A DNA stretch of 13,633 bases from Bacteriovorax sp. UBA1852 (GTDB lineage Bacteria; Bdellovibrionota; Bacteriovoracia; Bacteriovoracales; Bacteriovoracaceae): positions 705-14,337 of the forward strand of contig DDIK01000123.1 of NCBI GenBank assembly GCA_002338505.1, written 5' to 3'. The stretch's first letter is position 1, and each line of letters opens with the position of its first letter. Both the position numbers and the translations under genes were made by a program. Below are positions 1 to 6,115 of the stretch, one piece after another. The notes under the pieces were generated by a model. That model searched no databases and had not been told where the DNA came from. It saw only the letters and a list, made by a program, of their open reading frames with translations.

Positions 1-2
1 TT

Positions 3-917
3 GAAGTTTATGGACCAGAGTCATCTGGTAAAACAACTCTTACCCTTCACATTGCAGCTGAATGTCAAAAACAAGGTGGAACTGTTGCCTTCGTTGATGC
101 AGAACATGCACTTGATACACAATATGCTCAAAAACTTGGTGTCGATATACCCAACACACTTATCTCTCAACCAGATAGTGGTGAACAAGCACTAGAAATA
201 ACAGATATGCTTGTTAGATCTGGGGCAGTTGATCTCCTTATCGTTGACTCTGTAGCCGCTCTTACACCAAGAGCTGAACTTGAAGGTGACATGGGTGATT
301 CACATATGGGTCTTCAAGCTAGACTTATGTCACAAGCACTGAGAAAGTTAACAGGGTCGATTTCTAGATCAAATACAACTGTTATCTTTATTAACCAGTT
401 GAGAATGAAAATTGGTGTTATGTTTGGAAACCCAGAAACAACAACAGGTGGTAACGCACTTAAATTCTACTCTTCTGTCAGATTAGATATTAGAAGAATC
501 GGAGCTATCAAGAATGGCGACGAGGTTGTTGGAAACAGAACGAAGATTAAAGTTGTTAAAAATAAAGTTGCTCCTCCATTCAAAATTGTAGAATTCGACA
601 TTATGTATGGCGCAGGTATTTCTAAAGAAGGTGATCTTCTCGATATGGCCGTAGCAAATAAGATTGTTGATAAAGCTGGTGCTTGGTTCTCTTACCAAGA
701 TGCAAAAATTGGTCAAGGTAGAGAGAATTCGAAAATATTCTTGAAAGATAACCCTGAAATCGCGGAAGAAATTAAAACGAAAGTTCTTATCGCAAACGGT
801 CTTATTAAAGACGACTCAGTCGTTGATGAGACAACTGGTGAAATTCTTGATGAAGCAACCCCTGCAAAAGCTGAAACAACGAAGAAAACTAAGAAGACAA
901 AGAAAAATGTTCAATAA
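3..917 (+). CDS. recA: RecA recombinase, 5'-truncated by window edge
   Basis: DNA-dependent ATPase that forms filaments on single-stranded DNA, drives homologous strand exchange and triggers LexA cleavage in the SOS response. The open frame enters at the window edge with the Walker A loop GPESSGKTT, so about 62 N-terminal residues are missing compared with E. coli RecA. Also visible are the DAEHALD segment, VDSVAALTPRAE (Walker B), GDSHMGLQAR (loop L1 region), FINQLRMKIGVMFGNPETT (loop L2) and GGNALKFYSSVRLD. An internal ATG at 207 lies inside the conserved core and is not the start. The tail is odd: after an acidic stretch (DETTGEILDE) it ends in repeated TKK units, whereas many RecA proteins end acidic. 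A hairpin region and recX follow on the same strand. Identification is essentially certain. Confidence 0.98.
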   Translation, partial: EVYGPESSGKTTLTLHIAAECQKQGGTVAFVDAEHALDTQYAQKLGVDIPNTLISQPDSGEQALEITDMLVRSGAVDLLIVDSVAALTPRAELEGDMGDSHMGLQARLMSQALRKLTGSISRSNTTVIFINQLRMKIGVMFGNPETTTGGNALKFYSSVRLDIRRIGAIKNGDEVVGNRTKIKVVKNKVAPPFKIVEFDIMYGAGISKEGDLLDMAVANKIVDKAGAWFSYQDAKIGQGRENSKIFLKDNPEIAEEIKTKVLIANGLIKDDSVVDETTGEILDEATPAKAETTKKTKKTKKNVQ

Positions 918-940
918 CTAGTTGAGCAATTGCTCACTAG
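918..940 (+). other. Near-perfect palindrome just after the recA stop
   Basis: CTAG-T-TGAGC / GCTCA-CTAG can form a stem of about nine pairs with one bulged T and an AATT loop, starting at the base after the recA stop. No U-tract follows, so it is not a terminator by itself. It may protect the recA 3' end, act with the hairpin that follows, or bind a protein. CTAG also recurs at 942-945, giving three copies in 28 bases. Confidence 0.6.
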
Positions 941-944
941 ACTA

Positions 945-1004
945 GCGCCCTTTCAGTGGAATTCTTATGAATATAAGATTCTTTGATCAAGGGCGCATTT
1001 TTTT
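945..1004 (+). terminator. recA terminator / recX attenuator hairpin
   Basis: GCGCCCTT (945-952) pairs perfectly with AAGGGCGC (989-996) and is followed by seven T residues (998-1004), the layout of an intrinsic terminator. The space between the arms can fold further through TCTTA (964-967 region) and TAAGA (974-978 region), giving a long hairpin. It lies between recA and recX. In E. coli, recX is known to be expressed by partial read-through of the recA terminator, so an attenuator role here is an inference from that parallel. The hairpin overlaps one of the two candidate recX translation starts. Confidence 0.75.
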
Positions 1005-1008
1005 GAGG
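1005..1008 (+). promoter_or_regulatory. GAGG ribosome-binding site for recX AUU start
   Basis: GAGG stands five bases before an in-frame ATT at 1014, and no ATG, GTG or TTG is in frame nearby. If used, it supports a rare AUU start for recX, like the one in E. coli infC. It lies directly after the U-tract of the recA hairpin, so only read-through transcripts would carry it with the full recX frame. Confidence 0.4.
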
Positions 1009-1013
1009 TTTTT

Positions 1014-1544
1014 ATTAATTTTGATCAAGAAAAATTAGAAACAAACGAAGACCACAAGAAGGCTTACTTCTACGCGATAAGAATTCTCACAAGGCGCGAC
1101 TATTCCGTATATAAAATTCAAAAAAAGCTTCGCGACAGAGGCTACAACTCGACAGTCGTCACAGAAGTTACTGAAGAACTAATCGATAAAAAATATCTCC
1201 GCGAAGATTATTACGCAGAAGCTAGAGTAAAAGGCTTTATGCACAAAGGCTACTCTCCTCAGTCTATACAGAGAAAACTACGAGAAGAGTATGTCGAAGT
1301 CGATATGGATTTTATTACAAATATACTCAATGAGTACCAAACTACTCCCACAACACAAATTCAATATCTCATTGAAAAGAAAACACGCCACATCTCACCA
1401 GAAGAGCTCGTTGATTTCAATTTCAGAAAAAAACTGCTACGCTATCTTATCTCTAAAGGGCATGACTTAAGCATAGCAAGCAAAGAGATTGAAAAGAAAA
1501 TCAGGAGACAAAATGATGAAGTGGACGAGGACAACCTCTTTTAA
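1014..1544 (+). CDS. recX: RecX regulatory protein with non-standard start
   Basis: RecX binds RecA filaments and modulates their activity; it is commonly encoded just after recA, as here. Residues 20-60 carry the family-like pattern of an alanine/isoleucine-rich helix, then LTRRDYSVYKIQKKLRDRGY. The motif REDYYAEARVKG follows and two further helical repeats complete about 176 residues, close to the E. coli length of 166. The frame is open from 987, after a TGA at 984, but has no ATG, GTG or TTG until an ATG at 1239, which would delete the conserved first repeat. I chose ATT at 1014 because GAGG sits five bases upstream. The alternative is ATG 967 in another frame with a -1 slip at T TTT TTG (999-1005). 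A sequencing error in the T7 run is also possible. The 3' end overlaps the next gene by 32 bases. Family call strong, start weak. Confidence 0.85.
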   Translation: MNFDQEKLETNEDHKKAYFYAIRILTRRDYSVYKIQKKLRDRGYNSTVVTEVTEELIDKKYLREDYYAEARVKGFMHKGYSPQSIQRKLREEYVEVDMDFITNILNEYQTTPTTQIQYLIEKKTRHISPEELVDFNFRKKLLRYLISKGHDLSIASKEIEKKIRRQNDEVDEDNLF

Positions 1545-3258
1545 AATCACCCTTACTACACTAGTTCTTCTTGTAGTCTCTTGTACTAGAGACAAGAGCC
1601 TAAAAGACTCAACCATAAACTTTCCTTTATCAGGACAAATATCAACACTTGATCCAGCCAATTCATATGACTCGGTATCTGCGAGCGTCGTATACCAAGG
1701 ATATGAGCAGTTATTTGAATACCACTATCTGCAAAGACCATACAGATTAATACCGCTACTCGCAAAGAGTATGCCGAAAGTTGAAAATAACGGGAAAAAA
1801 TATATCATTCAGATTAAAGAAGGCATCCAATACCATGATGATGCATCTTTCAAAGGGAAGAAGAGATTTGTAAAAGCTCAAGACTTTATCACACAAATAA
1901 AGAGACTGGCCTTCAAGTCTACTAACAGTAATGGCTGGTGGTTATTCGATGGAAGAATTAAAGGCATCAACAAGTTTAGAGAAGTTGTAGGTAATGACTT
2001 TGAGAAGTTTAAGAGTACAAACATTGAGGGAATTACAGCGCCAAATGACCACACGCTCATAATTGAACTTAGCGAACCATATCCACAGATGGTCAATGCA
2101 TTAGCAATGAGCTTCACATCCCCACTTCCATTAGAGTCAGTTGAGTACTACAAGCATAACTTAAATTCTGTTATGATCGGAACTGGTGCCTATAAGCTTG
2201 ATCAATGGACAAGAGGCTCAAAGGTGATTCTTTCAAAATTTGAAAATTATCATAAGGCTTTCTATCCAGGCAACGGAGACAGAGTTTCACATGCCAGAAA
2301 GCTTGTGGCAGACGCTGGAAAGAAAATACCATTTGTCGACAAGGTCATCTTCCATATTAACAAAGAAGCACAAACAAGATGGCTCCAGTTTCTTTCTGGT
2401 AACTTAGATTTCCTTAGAGTCCCTAAAGATAATTTCTCAACAGTTATTAACGAAAGTGGAAAACTTAAAAATGAGTTTAAAGACAAAAATATTCATGTCG
2501 AAGTTTTCTCAACTCTAACTTTTTGGTGGATTGGGTTTAATATGAAAGACGCAATTCTTGGTCAAAATTTGAATCTCCGAAAAGCAATTGCACATGCAAT
2601 TGATGTTAGGAAATATATTCAAACATTTACAAATAATGTAGGCCTAAAGGCAAACTCAATATTTCCTCCAGGAATACCGGGATATGATCCAACCGTGGAT
2701 GTTCCATTCGAATACAATATCGAAAAGGCAAAAGAGTACCTTGCAAAAGCTGGTTATCCTAATGGCAAAGGTCTACCAACACTCACCTACGACACAAGGG
2801 GCTCCTCAACAACACAAAGACAAAGAGCAGAGTTTTTTAAAAATCAATTACTTAAAATCGGAGTAAATTTAAAAACTCAACTCAACACCTTCCCAAGCTA
2901 TCTTAAAAAAGCACGCGAAGGTAAATTACAGCTTTGGTTAGACGGATGGTCACTGGACTACCCAGATGCCGAAAATGTACTACAACTACTGACAACAAAA
3001 AATATTGCGCCCGGCCCTAATGCAAGCAGCTATTCGAATCCTGAATTCGACAAGATGTTCGAAGAAGTAAAAAAAATGGCAAATACTAATGAAAAGTTCC
3101 TTCTCATGAAGCGTATGGAGAATATAGTGCAAAGAGAAATGCCTTGGGCACTCCTATTGTACGAGAGAGATTACTACGCTATCAGCAATAGACTCAAGAA
3201 CTTTAGGTACAGCGACCTCATGTCAAACAAGGTTAAGTACCTTAGATTAGGTAAGTAG
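1513..3258 (+). CDS. Family 5 solute-binding lipoprotein (OppA/DppA type)
   Basis: Extracytoplasmic binding protein of the oligopeptide/dipeptide ABC importer class; the substrate cannot be told from sequence. A hydrophobic signal ends in the lipobox VVSC with the lipidated cysteine at residue 24. Typical family features follow: LDPANS near 46, GTGAYKLDQW at 223-232, LRKAIAHAID at 355-364 and WSLDYPDAEN at 479-488. The 581-residue length is usual. ATG 1513 (or the adjacent ATG 1516) is preferred because AGGAG lies at 1503-1507; an in-frame TTG at 1489 would extend the frame but lacks this site. The start lies within the end of recX, suggesting co-transcription and possibly translational coupling. 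No permease or ATPase gene is adjacent, so this is an orphan binding protein in this window. Function beyond ligand binding is unknown. Confidence 0.93.
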   Translation: MMKWTRTTSFKITLTTLVLLVVSCTRDKSLKDSTINFPLSGQISTLDPANSYDSVSASVVYQGYEQLFEYHYLQRPYRLIPLLAKSMPKVENNGKKYIIQIKEGIQYHDDASFKGKKRFVKAQDFITQIKRLAFKSTNSNGWWLFDGRIKGINKFREVVGNDFEKFKSTNIEGITAPNDHTLIIELSEPYPQMVNALAMSFTSPLPLESVEYYKHNLNSVMIGTGAYKLDQWTRGSKVILSKFENYHKAFYPGNGDRVSHARKLVADAGKKIPFVDKVIFHINKEAQTRWLQFLSGNLDFLRVPKDNFSTVINESGKLKNEFKDKNIHVEVFSTLTFWWIGFNMKDAILGQNLNLRKAIAHAIDVRKYIQTFTNNVGLKANSIFPPGIPGYDPTVDVPFEYNIEKAKEYLAKAGYPNGKGLPTLTYDTRGSSTTQRQRAEFFKNQLLKIGVNLKTQLNTFPSYLKKAREGKLQLWLDGWSLDYPDAENVLQLLTTKNIAPGPNASSYSNPEFDKMFEEVKKMANTNEKFLLMKRMENIVQREMPWALLLYERDYYAISNRLKNFRYSDLMSNKVKYLRLGK

Positions 3259-3301
3259 CGGCAATTTTTGCCTGATGATCAGGGTACAAATTAGATCAGT
3301 C

Positions 3302-3328
3302 AAAAGAAATGTTTTCCTCTGTCGATAA
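3302..3328 (+). promoter_or_regulatory. Sigma-28-like (FliA) flagellar promoter
   Basis: AAAA (3302-3305), a 15-base spacer and GTCGATAA (3321-3328) match the sigma-28 consensus TAAA-N15-GCCGATAA at all but two positions with exact spacing. It lies about 58 bases before the start of a small exported protein resembling the FlgT C-terminal domain. Motif match and gene context agree, but a match of this length can arise by chance. Confidence 0.5.
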
Positions 3329-3386
3329 AGAAAGTAAGGATTGTGTCAAAGCGTAGACATCATCCCACTGCAACAAAGGAAAACTT

Positions 3387-3779
3387 ATGACTCTTCTAAA
3401 GAGAATCATTTTAATTATGATGCTGTCTCAGCTTCATACGGTAAACGCCTCGAACTTCCTCATATACAGCGTAATGCAAGAAGTTCCCATGGGTGATGGC
3501 ACTAGTCCGAAAAAGAATTACTACGTTAATATCGGTAAGAACCAAGGCACGAGAATAGGATCTGTTCTTGATGTTTACAGAACCATCACACAGTCGGATC
3601 CTTACGAAACAAAGAAGAGATATGACTACAATGTTAAGATTGGTGAGCTAAAAATAATTCATCAGGACGAAGAGGCATCAATTGCAATTATTAAAAACTT
3701 CAAAGATGGAGATGAAACACCTGTTCTTGATGTTAGAAACTTCATGATTGGTGATGTCATAAAGGTTAGTACCAACTAA
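3387..3779 (+). CDS. Exported FlgT C-terminal-like small protein
   Basis: A 130-residue protein with a signal peptide (MTLLKRIILIMMLSQ..., likely cleaved after VNA near residue 21) and a single small beta-rich domain. The stretch YYVNIGKNQGTRIGSVLDVY at 45-64 and the closing MIGDVIKV resemble the FlgT C-terminal fold, where a conserved Gly-x-x-x-Gly-x-x-x-Gly pattern precedes a beta strand and the domain ends in a GD-V strand. FlgT is an outer flagellar basal-body ring protein in Vibrio. The resemblance is by pattern only, and other periplasmic proteins share this fold. An AAGGA sits before the ATG. A sigma-28-like promoter upstream supports a flagellar or envelope role. The stop codon interlocks with that of the converging gene. 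Gene real; role moderate. Confidence 0.72.
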   Translation: MTLLKRIILIMMLSQLHTVNASNFLIYSVMQEVPMGDGTSPKKNYYVNIGKNQGTRIGSVLDVYRTITQSDPYETKKRYDYNVKIGELKIIHQDEEASIAIIKNFKDGDETPVLDVRNFMIGDVIKVSTN

Positions 3780-4018
3780 GACCGTGTATGCAGCAAATTT
3801 CTACGATCTTTCATTAGCCTCATTTGCTTATTAAGAGCATCAATAGCCTTTTGTTGCTTAGAGAGGAGCTTCTCATCGATCTCCTGACCGGCCTTCATCT
3901 TCTTTAGAACTATATTAATCATCCCATGTGCAATACTGGTATGGTTACTTACCTCATGAAGAAATTCTCTTTCCTCTAAGACTAGCTCTTCAACGCTTAT
4001 TCCTATATCTTTACTCAT
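3776..4018 (-). CDS. Small helical protein with histidine-kinase-like H-box
   Basis: An 80-residue, wholly helical and charged protein with no membrane segment. The stretch EFLHEVSNHTSIAHGMI (residues 18-34) resembles the H-box of histidine-kinase dimerisation domains and Spo0B-like phosphotransferases, with His21 as candidate phosphoacceptor, followed by Glu22 and Asn25. A second amphipathic helix (about residues 47-75) would complete a two-helix hairpin. There is no ATP-binding catalytic domain, so it cannot be a complete kinase. It could be a phosphotransfer protein, a dominant partner of a kinase, or an unrelated coiled coil. It starts 10 bases after the upstream 84-residue gene, with only a weak TAGG ribosome-binding site, which suggests coupling. 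Gene likely; function inferred from one motif. Confidence 0.62.
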   Translation of the reverse strand: MSKDIGISVEELVLEEREFLHEVSNHTSIAHGMINIVLKKMKAGQEIDEKLLSKQQKAIDALNKQMRLMKDRRNLLHTRS

Positions 4019-4028
4019 AAATGCCTAA

Positions 4029-4283
4029 TTAAAAAAAGTTTAACTCACTTAATCTACCAAGAATTTTATTTTTTTCAATAGATAAAAGCGTTATCTTCAT
4101 AATAGCAATTTTATCGTAATTAAGATCTGTAATTTCGACATTCTTGCAAACCTCACATATTACACATTCAGCAACCTTATGACCGCGGTAAAATCCACTG
4201 ATCGGTACAGAGAACGAGCGCCCCGCAGCATGATCAACAAAAGACTTCTTTGATATATAGGAAAGTACATATACTTTATTCAC
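4029..4283 (-). CDS. Small protein of unknown function with CxxC motif
   Basis: An 84-residue protein I do not recognise. GTG at 4283 is chosen because GGAGG lies six bases upstream; an in-frame TTG at 4310 lacks such a site. The centre reads GHKVAECVICEVCKNVEI, with a CxxC and a nearby His that could bind metal. This loosely recalls the metal-binding turn at the start of the Fur dimerisation domain, but the winged-helix part of Fur is absent, so I do not call it Fur. The rest is predicted beta-rich with no signal peptide or membrane segment. It is the first gene of a two-gene minus-strand unit with the H-box protein and is divergent from rpoZ. I see no convincing promoter for it. Confidence 0.6.
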   Translation of the reverse strand: MNKVYVLSYISKKSFVDHAAGRSFSVPISGFYRGHKVAECVICEVCKNVEITDLNYDKIAIMKITLLSIEKNKILGRLSELNFF

Positions 4284-4289
4284 TAAACA

Positions 4290-4294
4290 CCTCC
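4290..4294 (-). promoter_or_regulatory. GGAGG ribosome-binding site deciding a GTG start
   Basis: A full GGAGG on the minus strand, six bases before GTG 4283, fixes the start of the 84-residue gene over the upstream TTG at 4310. Confidence 0.75.
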
Positions 4295-4363
4295 AAAGCT
4301 TTAACTGCAAGGGAGACCAGAGAGTTTAAGCTCAAAATCCTTGTAATTAAAAGCTTCCTCCCT

Positions 4364-4392
4364 TTGACATTTAAATTTTTCTAACCTATAAA
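4364..4392 (+). promoter_or_regulatory. Near-consensus sigma-70 promoter of rpoZ
   Basis: TTGACA (4364-4369), a 17-base spacer and TATAAA (4387-4392) give an almost perfect housekeeping promoter. Transcription would start near 4399 and leave a leader of about 29 bases before rpoZ. It is the best promoter match in the window. Confidence 0.88.
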
Positions 4393-4427
4393 AGTCTTTT
4401 ATATATTATTCTATACGGAGTGCATCA

Positions 4428-4640
4428 ATGGCTAGAATCACAATTGAAGACTGTCTTGAAAAAGTTGAAAACAGATACGAACTCGTACACTTAACAGCAA
4501 AGAGAGTTAAGCAATTAAGAGATGGAAGAGATCCACTTGTTAAAAGTAAGAATAAAGAAATTGTTACTGCTTTAAGAGAGATCGCTGCTGACAAAATTAA
4601 GCATGCTCCAGCTGAAGAGTACGAATCAGACGAATTTTAA
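4428..4640 (+). CDS. rpoZ: RNA polymerase omega subunit
   Basis: Omega is the small subunit that helps fold and assemble the beta-prime subunit of RNA polymerase and, in many bacteria, contributes to the ppGpp response. The 70-residue sequence opens with MARITIEDCLEKVENRYELV, then LTAKRVKQLRDGRDPLV and the helix EIVTALREIAADKI, matching the family core in order and length. The C-terminus is acidic (EEYESDEF). GGAG at 4417-4420 is seven bases before the ATG. The gene has its own strong promoter and its own terminator, so it appears monocistronic, whereas rpoZ follows gmk in many proteobacteria. Identification is firm. Confidence 0.96.
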   Translation: MARITIEDCLEKVENRYELVHLTAKRVKQLRDGRDPLVKSKNKEIVTALREIAADKIKHAPAEEYESDEF

Positions 4641-4668
4641 TTATTTTTTAAATTTTATAATTACAAAG

Positions 4669-4695
4669 AAGGCTCTTTTATAAGAGCCTTTTTTT
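4669..4695 (+). terminator. Intrinsic terminator of rpoZ
   Basis: AAGGCTCTT (4669-4677) and AAGAGCCTT (4682-4690) form a perfect nine-pair stem around the loop TTAT, with T residues continuing to 4695. It closes the rpoZ transcript and separates it from the peroxidase gene. Confidence 0.93.
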
Positions 4696-4798
4696 ATGCC
4701 TAAACTTCAACAAAGTATGAAAATTTGATAAATATCATGAGTTACAAGCTCACAATAAATTAGTAATATTACCACTCAAACTAAATCTTAGGATATCT

Positions 4799-6082
4799 AT
4801 GAAGTATACTCTAATTATTCTGACCCTAATGATCTCTTTAAATATCAAAGCTTCAAAACTTGATAAAGAACTAAAGTTCTATATTGAAAAGTTTAACTAT
4901 AAGCCTGTTCAAAAACCCACAGGCCTAAGGAAAGAATTATTTGAATTAGGAAGAGAGCTTTTTTCAGAAACTAAAATTTCTGGTAACAATAATATTAGCT
5001 GTAAAACATGCCATGACCCACGCTCAGGAACTGGAGATCTTCTCCCTCTACCAATTGGAGAAGGCGGAAAAGGTGACAGCCTCCAAAGAACTAGTTCAAA
5101 TGAAAAACAAATTATACCAAGGAATTCTCCTGCTCTTTTTAATATAGGTCATGAAGACTTAGAGTCTATGTTTTGGGATGGAAGAGTTAGTTACAAGAAA
5201 AGATTTCTAGAGTTTCAAACACCGGAGCCTGGACTCAATGGAGAATGGCCTGAATATTATGAGATTACAGATCAGCTAGACTCAGCTCTTGCTGCCCAAG
5301 CTCTTTTTCCACCCACTAGCCATAGTGAAATGAGAGGACAACCAGGCTCAAATCCAATTGCAGATGCAAAGAGTAATAAAGAAGTATGGGATATAATAAT
5401 CAAGCGATTGCTCAAAGACGCTAAATACCAAGAGTTGTTTGCAAAAGCATTTCCTAAGGCACAAAGATATAATATTGGCCATTTTGGAAAAGCCTTAGCT
5501 CATTTTCAAAAACATGAATTTGCAGTTTACGACACGCCTTGGGACAACTACTTATCTGGAAACAGAAATGCCTTAAGTCGAGATGAGAAGATGGCCGCTA
5601 TTATATTTTCGACAAAGGGAAAGTGTGCTCAATGCCATAGTGGAGCTCTTCTTGGAGGAGATACATTTCATAACGTTGTCTCGCCTCAAGTAGGTCCAGG
5701 TAAAGATATTAGACATAATGATGAGGGCCTCTTTTATACGACAAAGAAAGACTCCGATCGATATAAGTTTAAAACACCTATGCTTAGAAATGTTAAGTTT
5801 AGCGCTCCTTATTTTCATTCTGGTGCATTTCAGACGATTGATGAGGTCATTGAGCACTACGCATTGGGTGCCAACGGAGTAGATGAATACACTGGAGAGA
5901 AGCTACTTATTTTTGAAAGTAATAATTACAAGAGAAAGCTCTTCGTTGAAACTGATAGTTACATGCTTTTTAGAAAGAAAGAGAACTCTCATCCAACAAT
6001 GAGAAACCATATGATTAGATTAAATGATAATGAGAAGAAGCTACTGAAATTATTTTTAGAAAAGTCACTGAGTTCGAAATAA
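4799..6082 (+). CDS. Di-heme cytochrome c peroxidase / MauG family protein
   Basis: Periplasmic c-type cytochrome with two covalent hemes. This family reduces hydrogen peroxide with electrons from small cytochromes, or in MauG-type members oxidises protein residues. A signal peptide covers residues 1 to about 18. Heme-binding motifs are CKTCH (68-72) and CAQCH (276-280). Family landmarks are MFWDGR (125-130), SEMRG (176-180) and FKTPMLRN then APYFHSGAFQTIDEVIEHY (324-354). At 427 residues it is longer than classical bacterial peroxidases, with extra sequence after the first heme and near the C-terminus, nearer to the extended MauG-like branch. AGGA lies five bases before the ATG. It stands alone between terminators and I see no clear promoter. 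Peroxide detoxification is plausible; the actual substrate is unknown. Confidence 0.93.
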   Translation: MKYTLIILTLMISLNIKASKLDKELKFYIEKFNYKPVQKPTGLRKELFELGRELFSETKISGNNNISCKTCHDPRSGTGDLLPLPIGEGGKGDSLQRTSSNEKQIIPRNSPALFNIGHEDLESMFWDGRVSYKKRFLEFQTPEPGLNGEWPEYYEITDQLDSALAAQALFPPTSHSEMRGQPGSNPIADAKSNKEVWDIIIKRLLKDAKYQELFAKAFPKAQRYNIGHFGKALAHFQKHEFAVYDTPWDNYLSGNRNALSRDEKMAAIIFSTKGKCAQCHSGALLGGDTFHNVVSPQVGPGKDIRHNDEGLFYTTKKDSDRYKFKTPMLRNVKFSAPYFHSGAFQTIDEVIEHYALGANGVDEYTGEKLLIFESNNYKRKLFVETDSYMLFRKKENSHPTMRNHMIRLNDNEKKLLKLFLEKSLSSK

Positions 6083-6105
6083 AAAAAGCCCCAAACTGGG
6101 GCTTT
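6081..6105. terminator. Bidirectional terminator between ccp-family gene and lon
   Basis: AAAGCCCC (6085-6092) and GGGGCTTT (6098-6105) form an eight-pair stem with loop AAACT. On the minus strand it is followed by seven U residues (complement of 6081-6087), an excellent terminator for lon. On the plus strand only three U residues follow, so it is weaker for the peroxidase gene, whose stop codon it touches. Confidence 0.93.
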
Positions 6106-6115
6106 CCTATATTAA

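Noticed and set aside
1..195. Open frame of 64 codons at the window start
   Set aside because: It is an out-of-frame shadow of recA; the true frame begins at base 3 and reads through the Walker A loop.
1239..1544. ATG at 1239 as the recX start
   Set aside because: It would remove the conserved first RecX repeat, which is encoded in the same open frame upstream.
3260..3272. GGCAA / TTGCC hairpin after the binding-protein gene as a terminator
   Set aside because: Only five pairs, a three-base loop and no U-tract after it.
4029..4283. Calling the CxxC protein a Fur-family regulator
   Set aside because: Only the short CxxC turn is similar; the winged helix and the histidine-rich metal site are not present.
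4725..4758. TTGATA as -35 of a promoter for the peroxidase gene
   Set aside because: No acceptable -10 lies at 16-18 bases; the nearest AT-rich hexamer is about 22 bases away.
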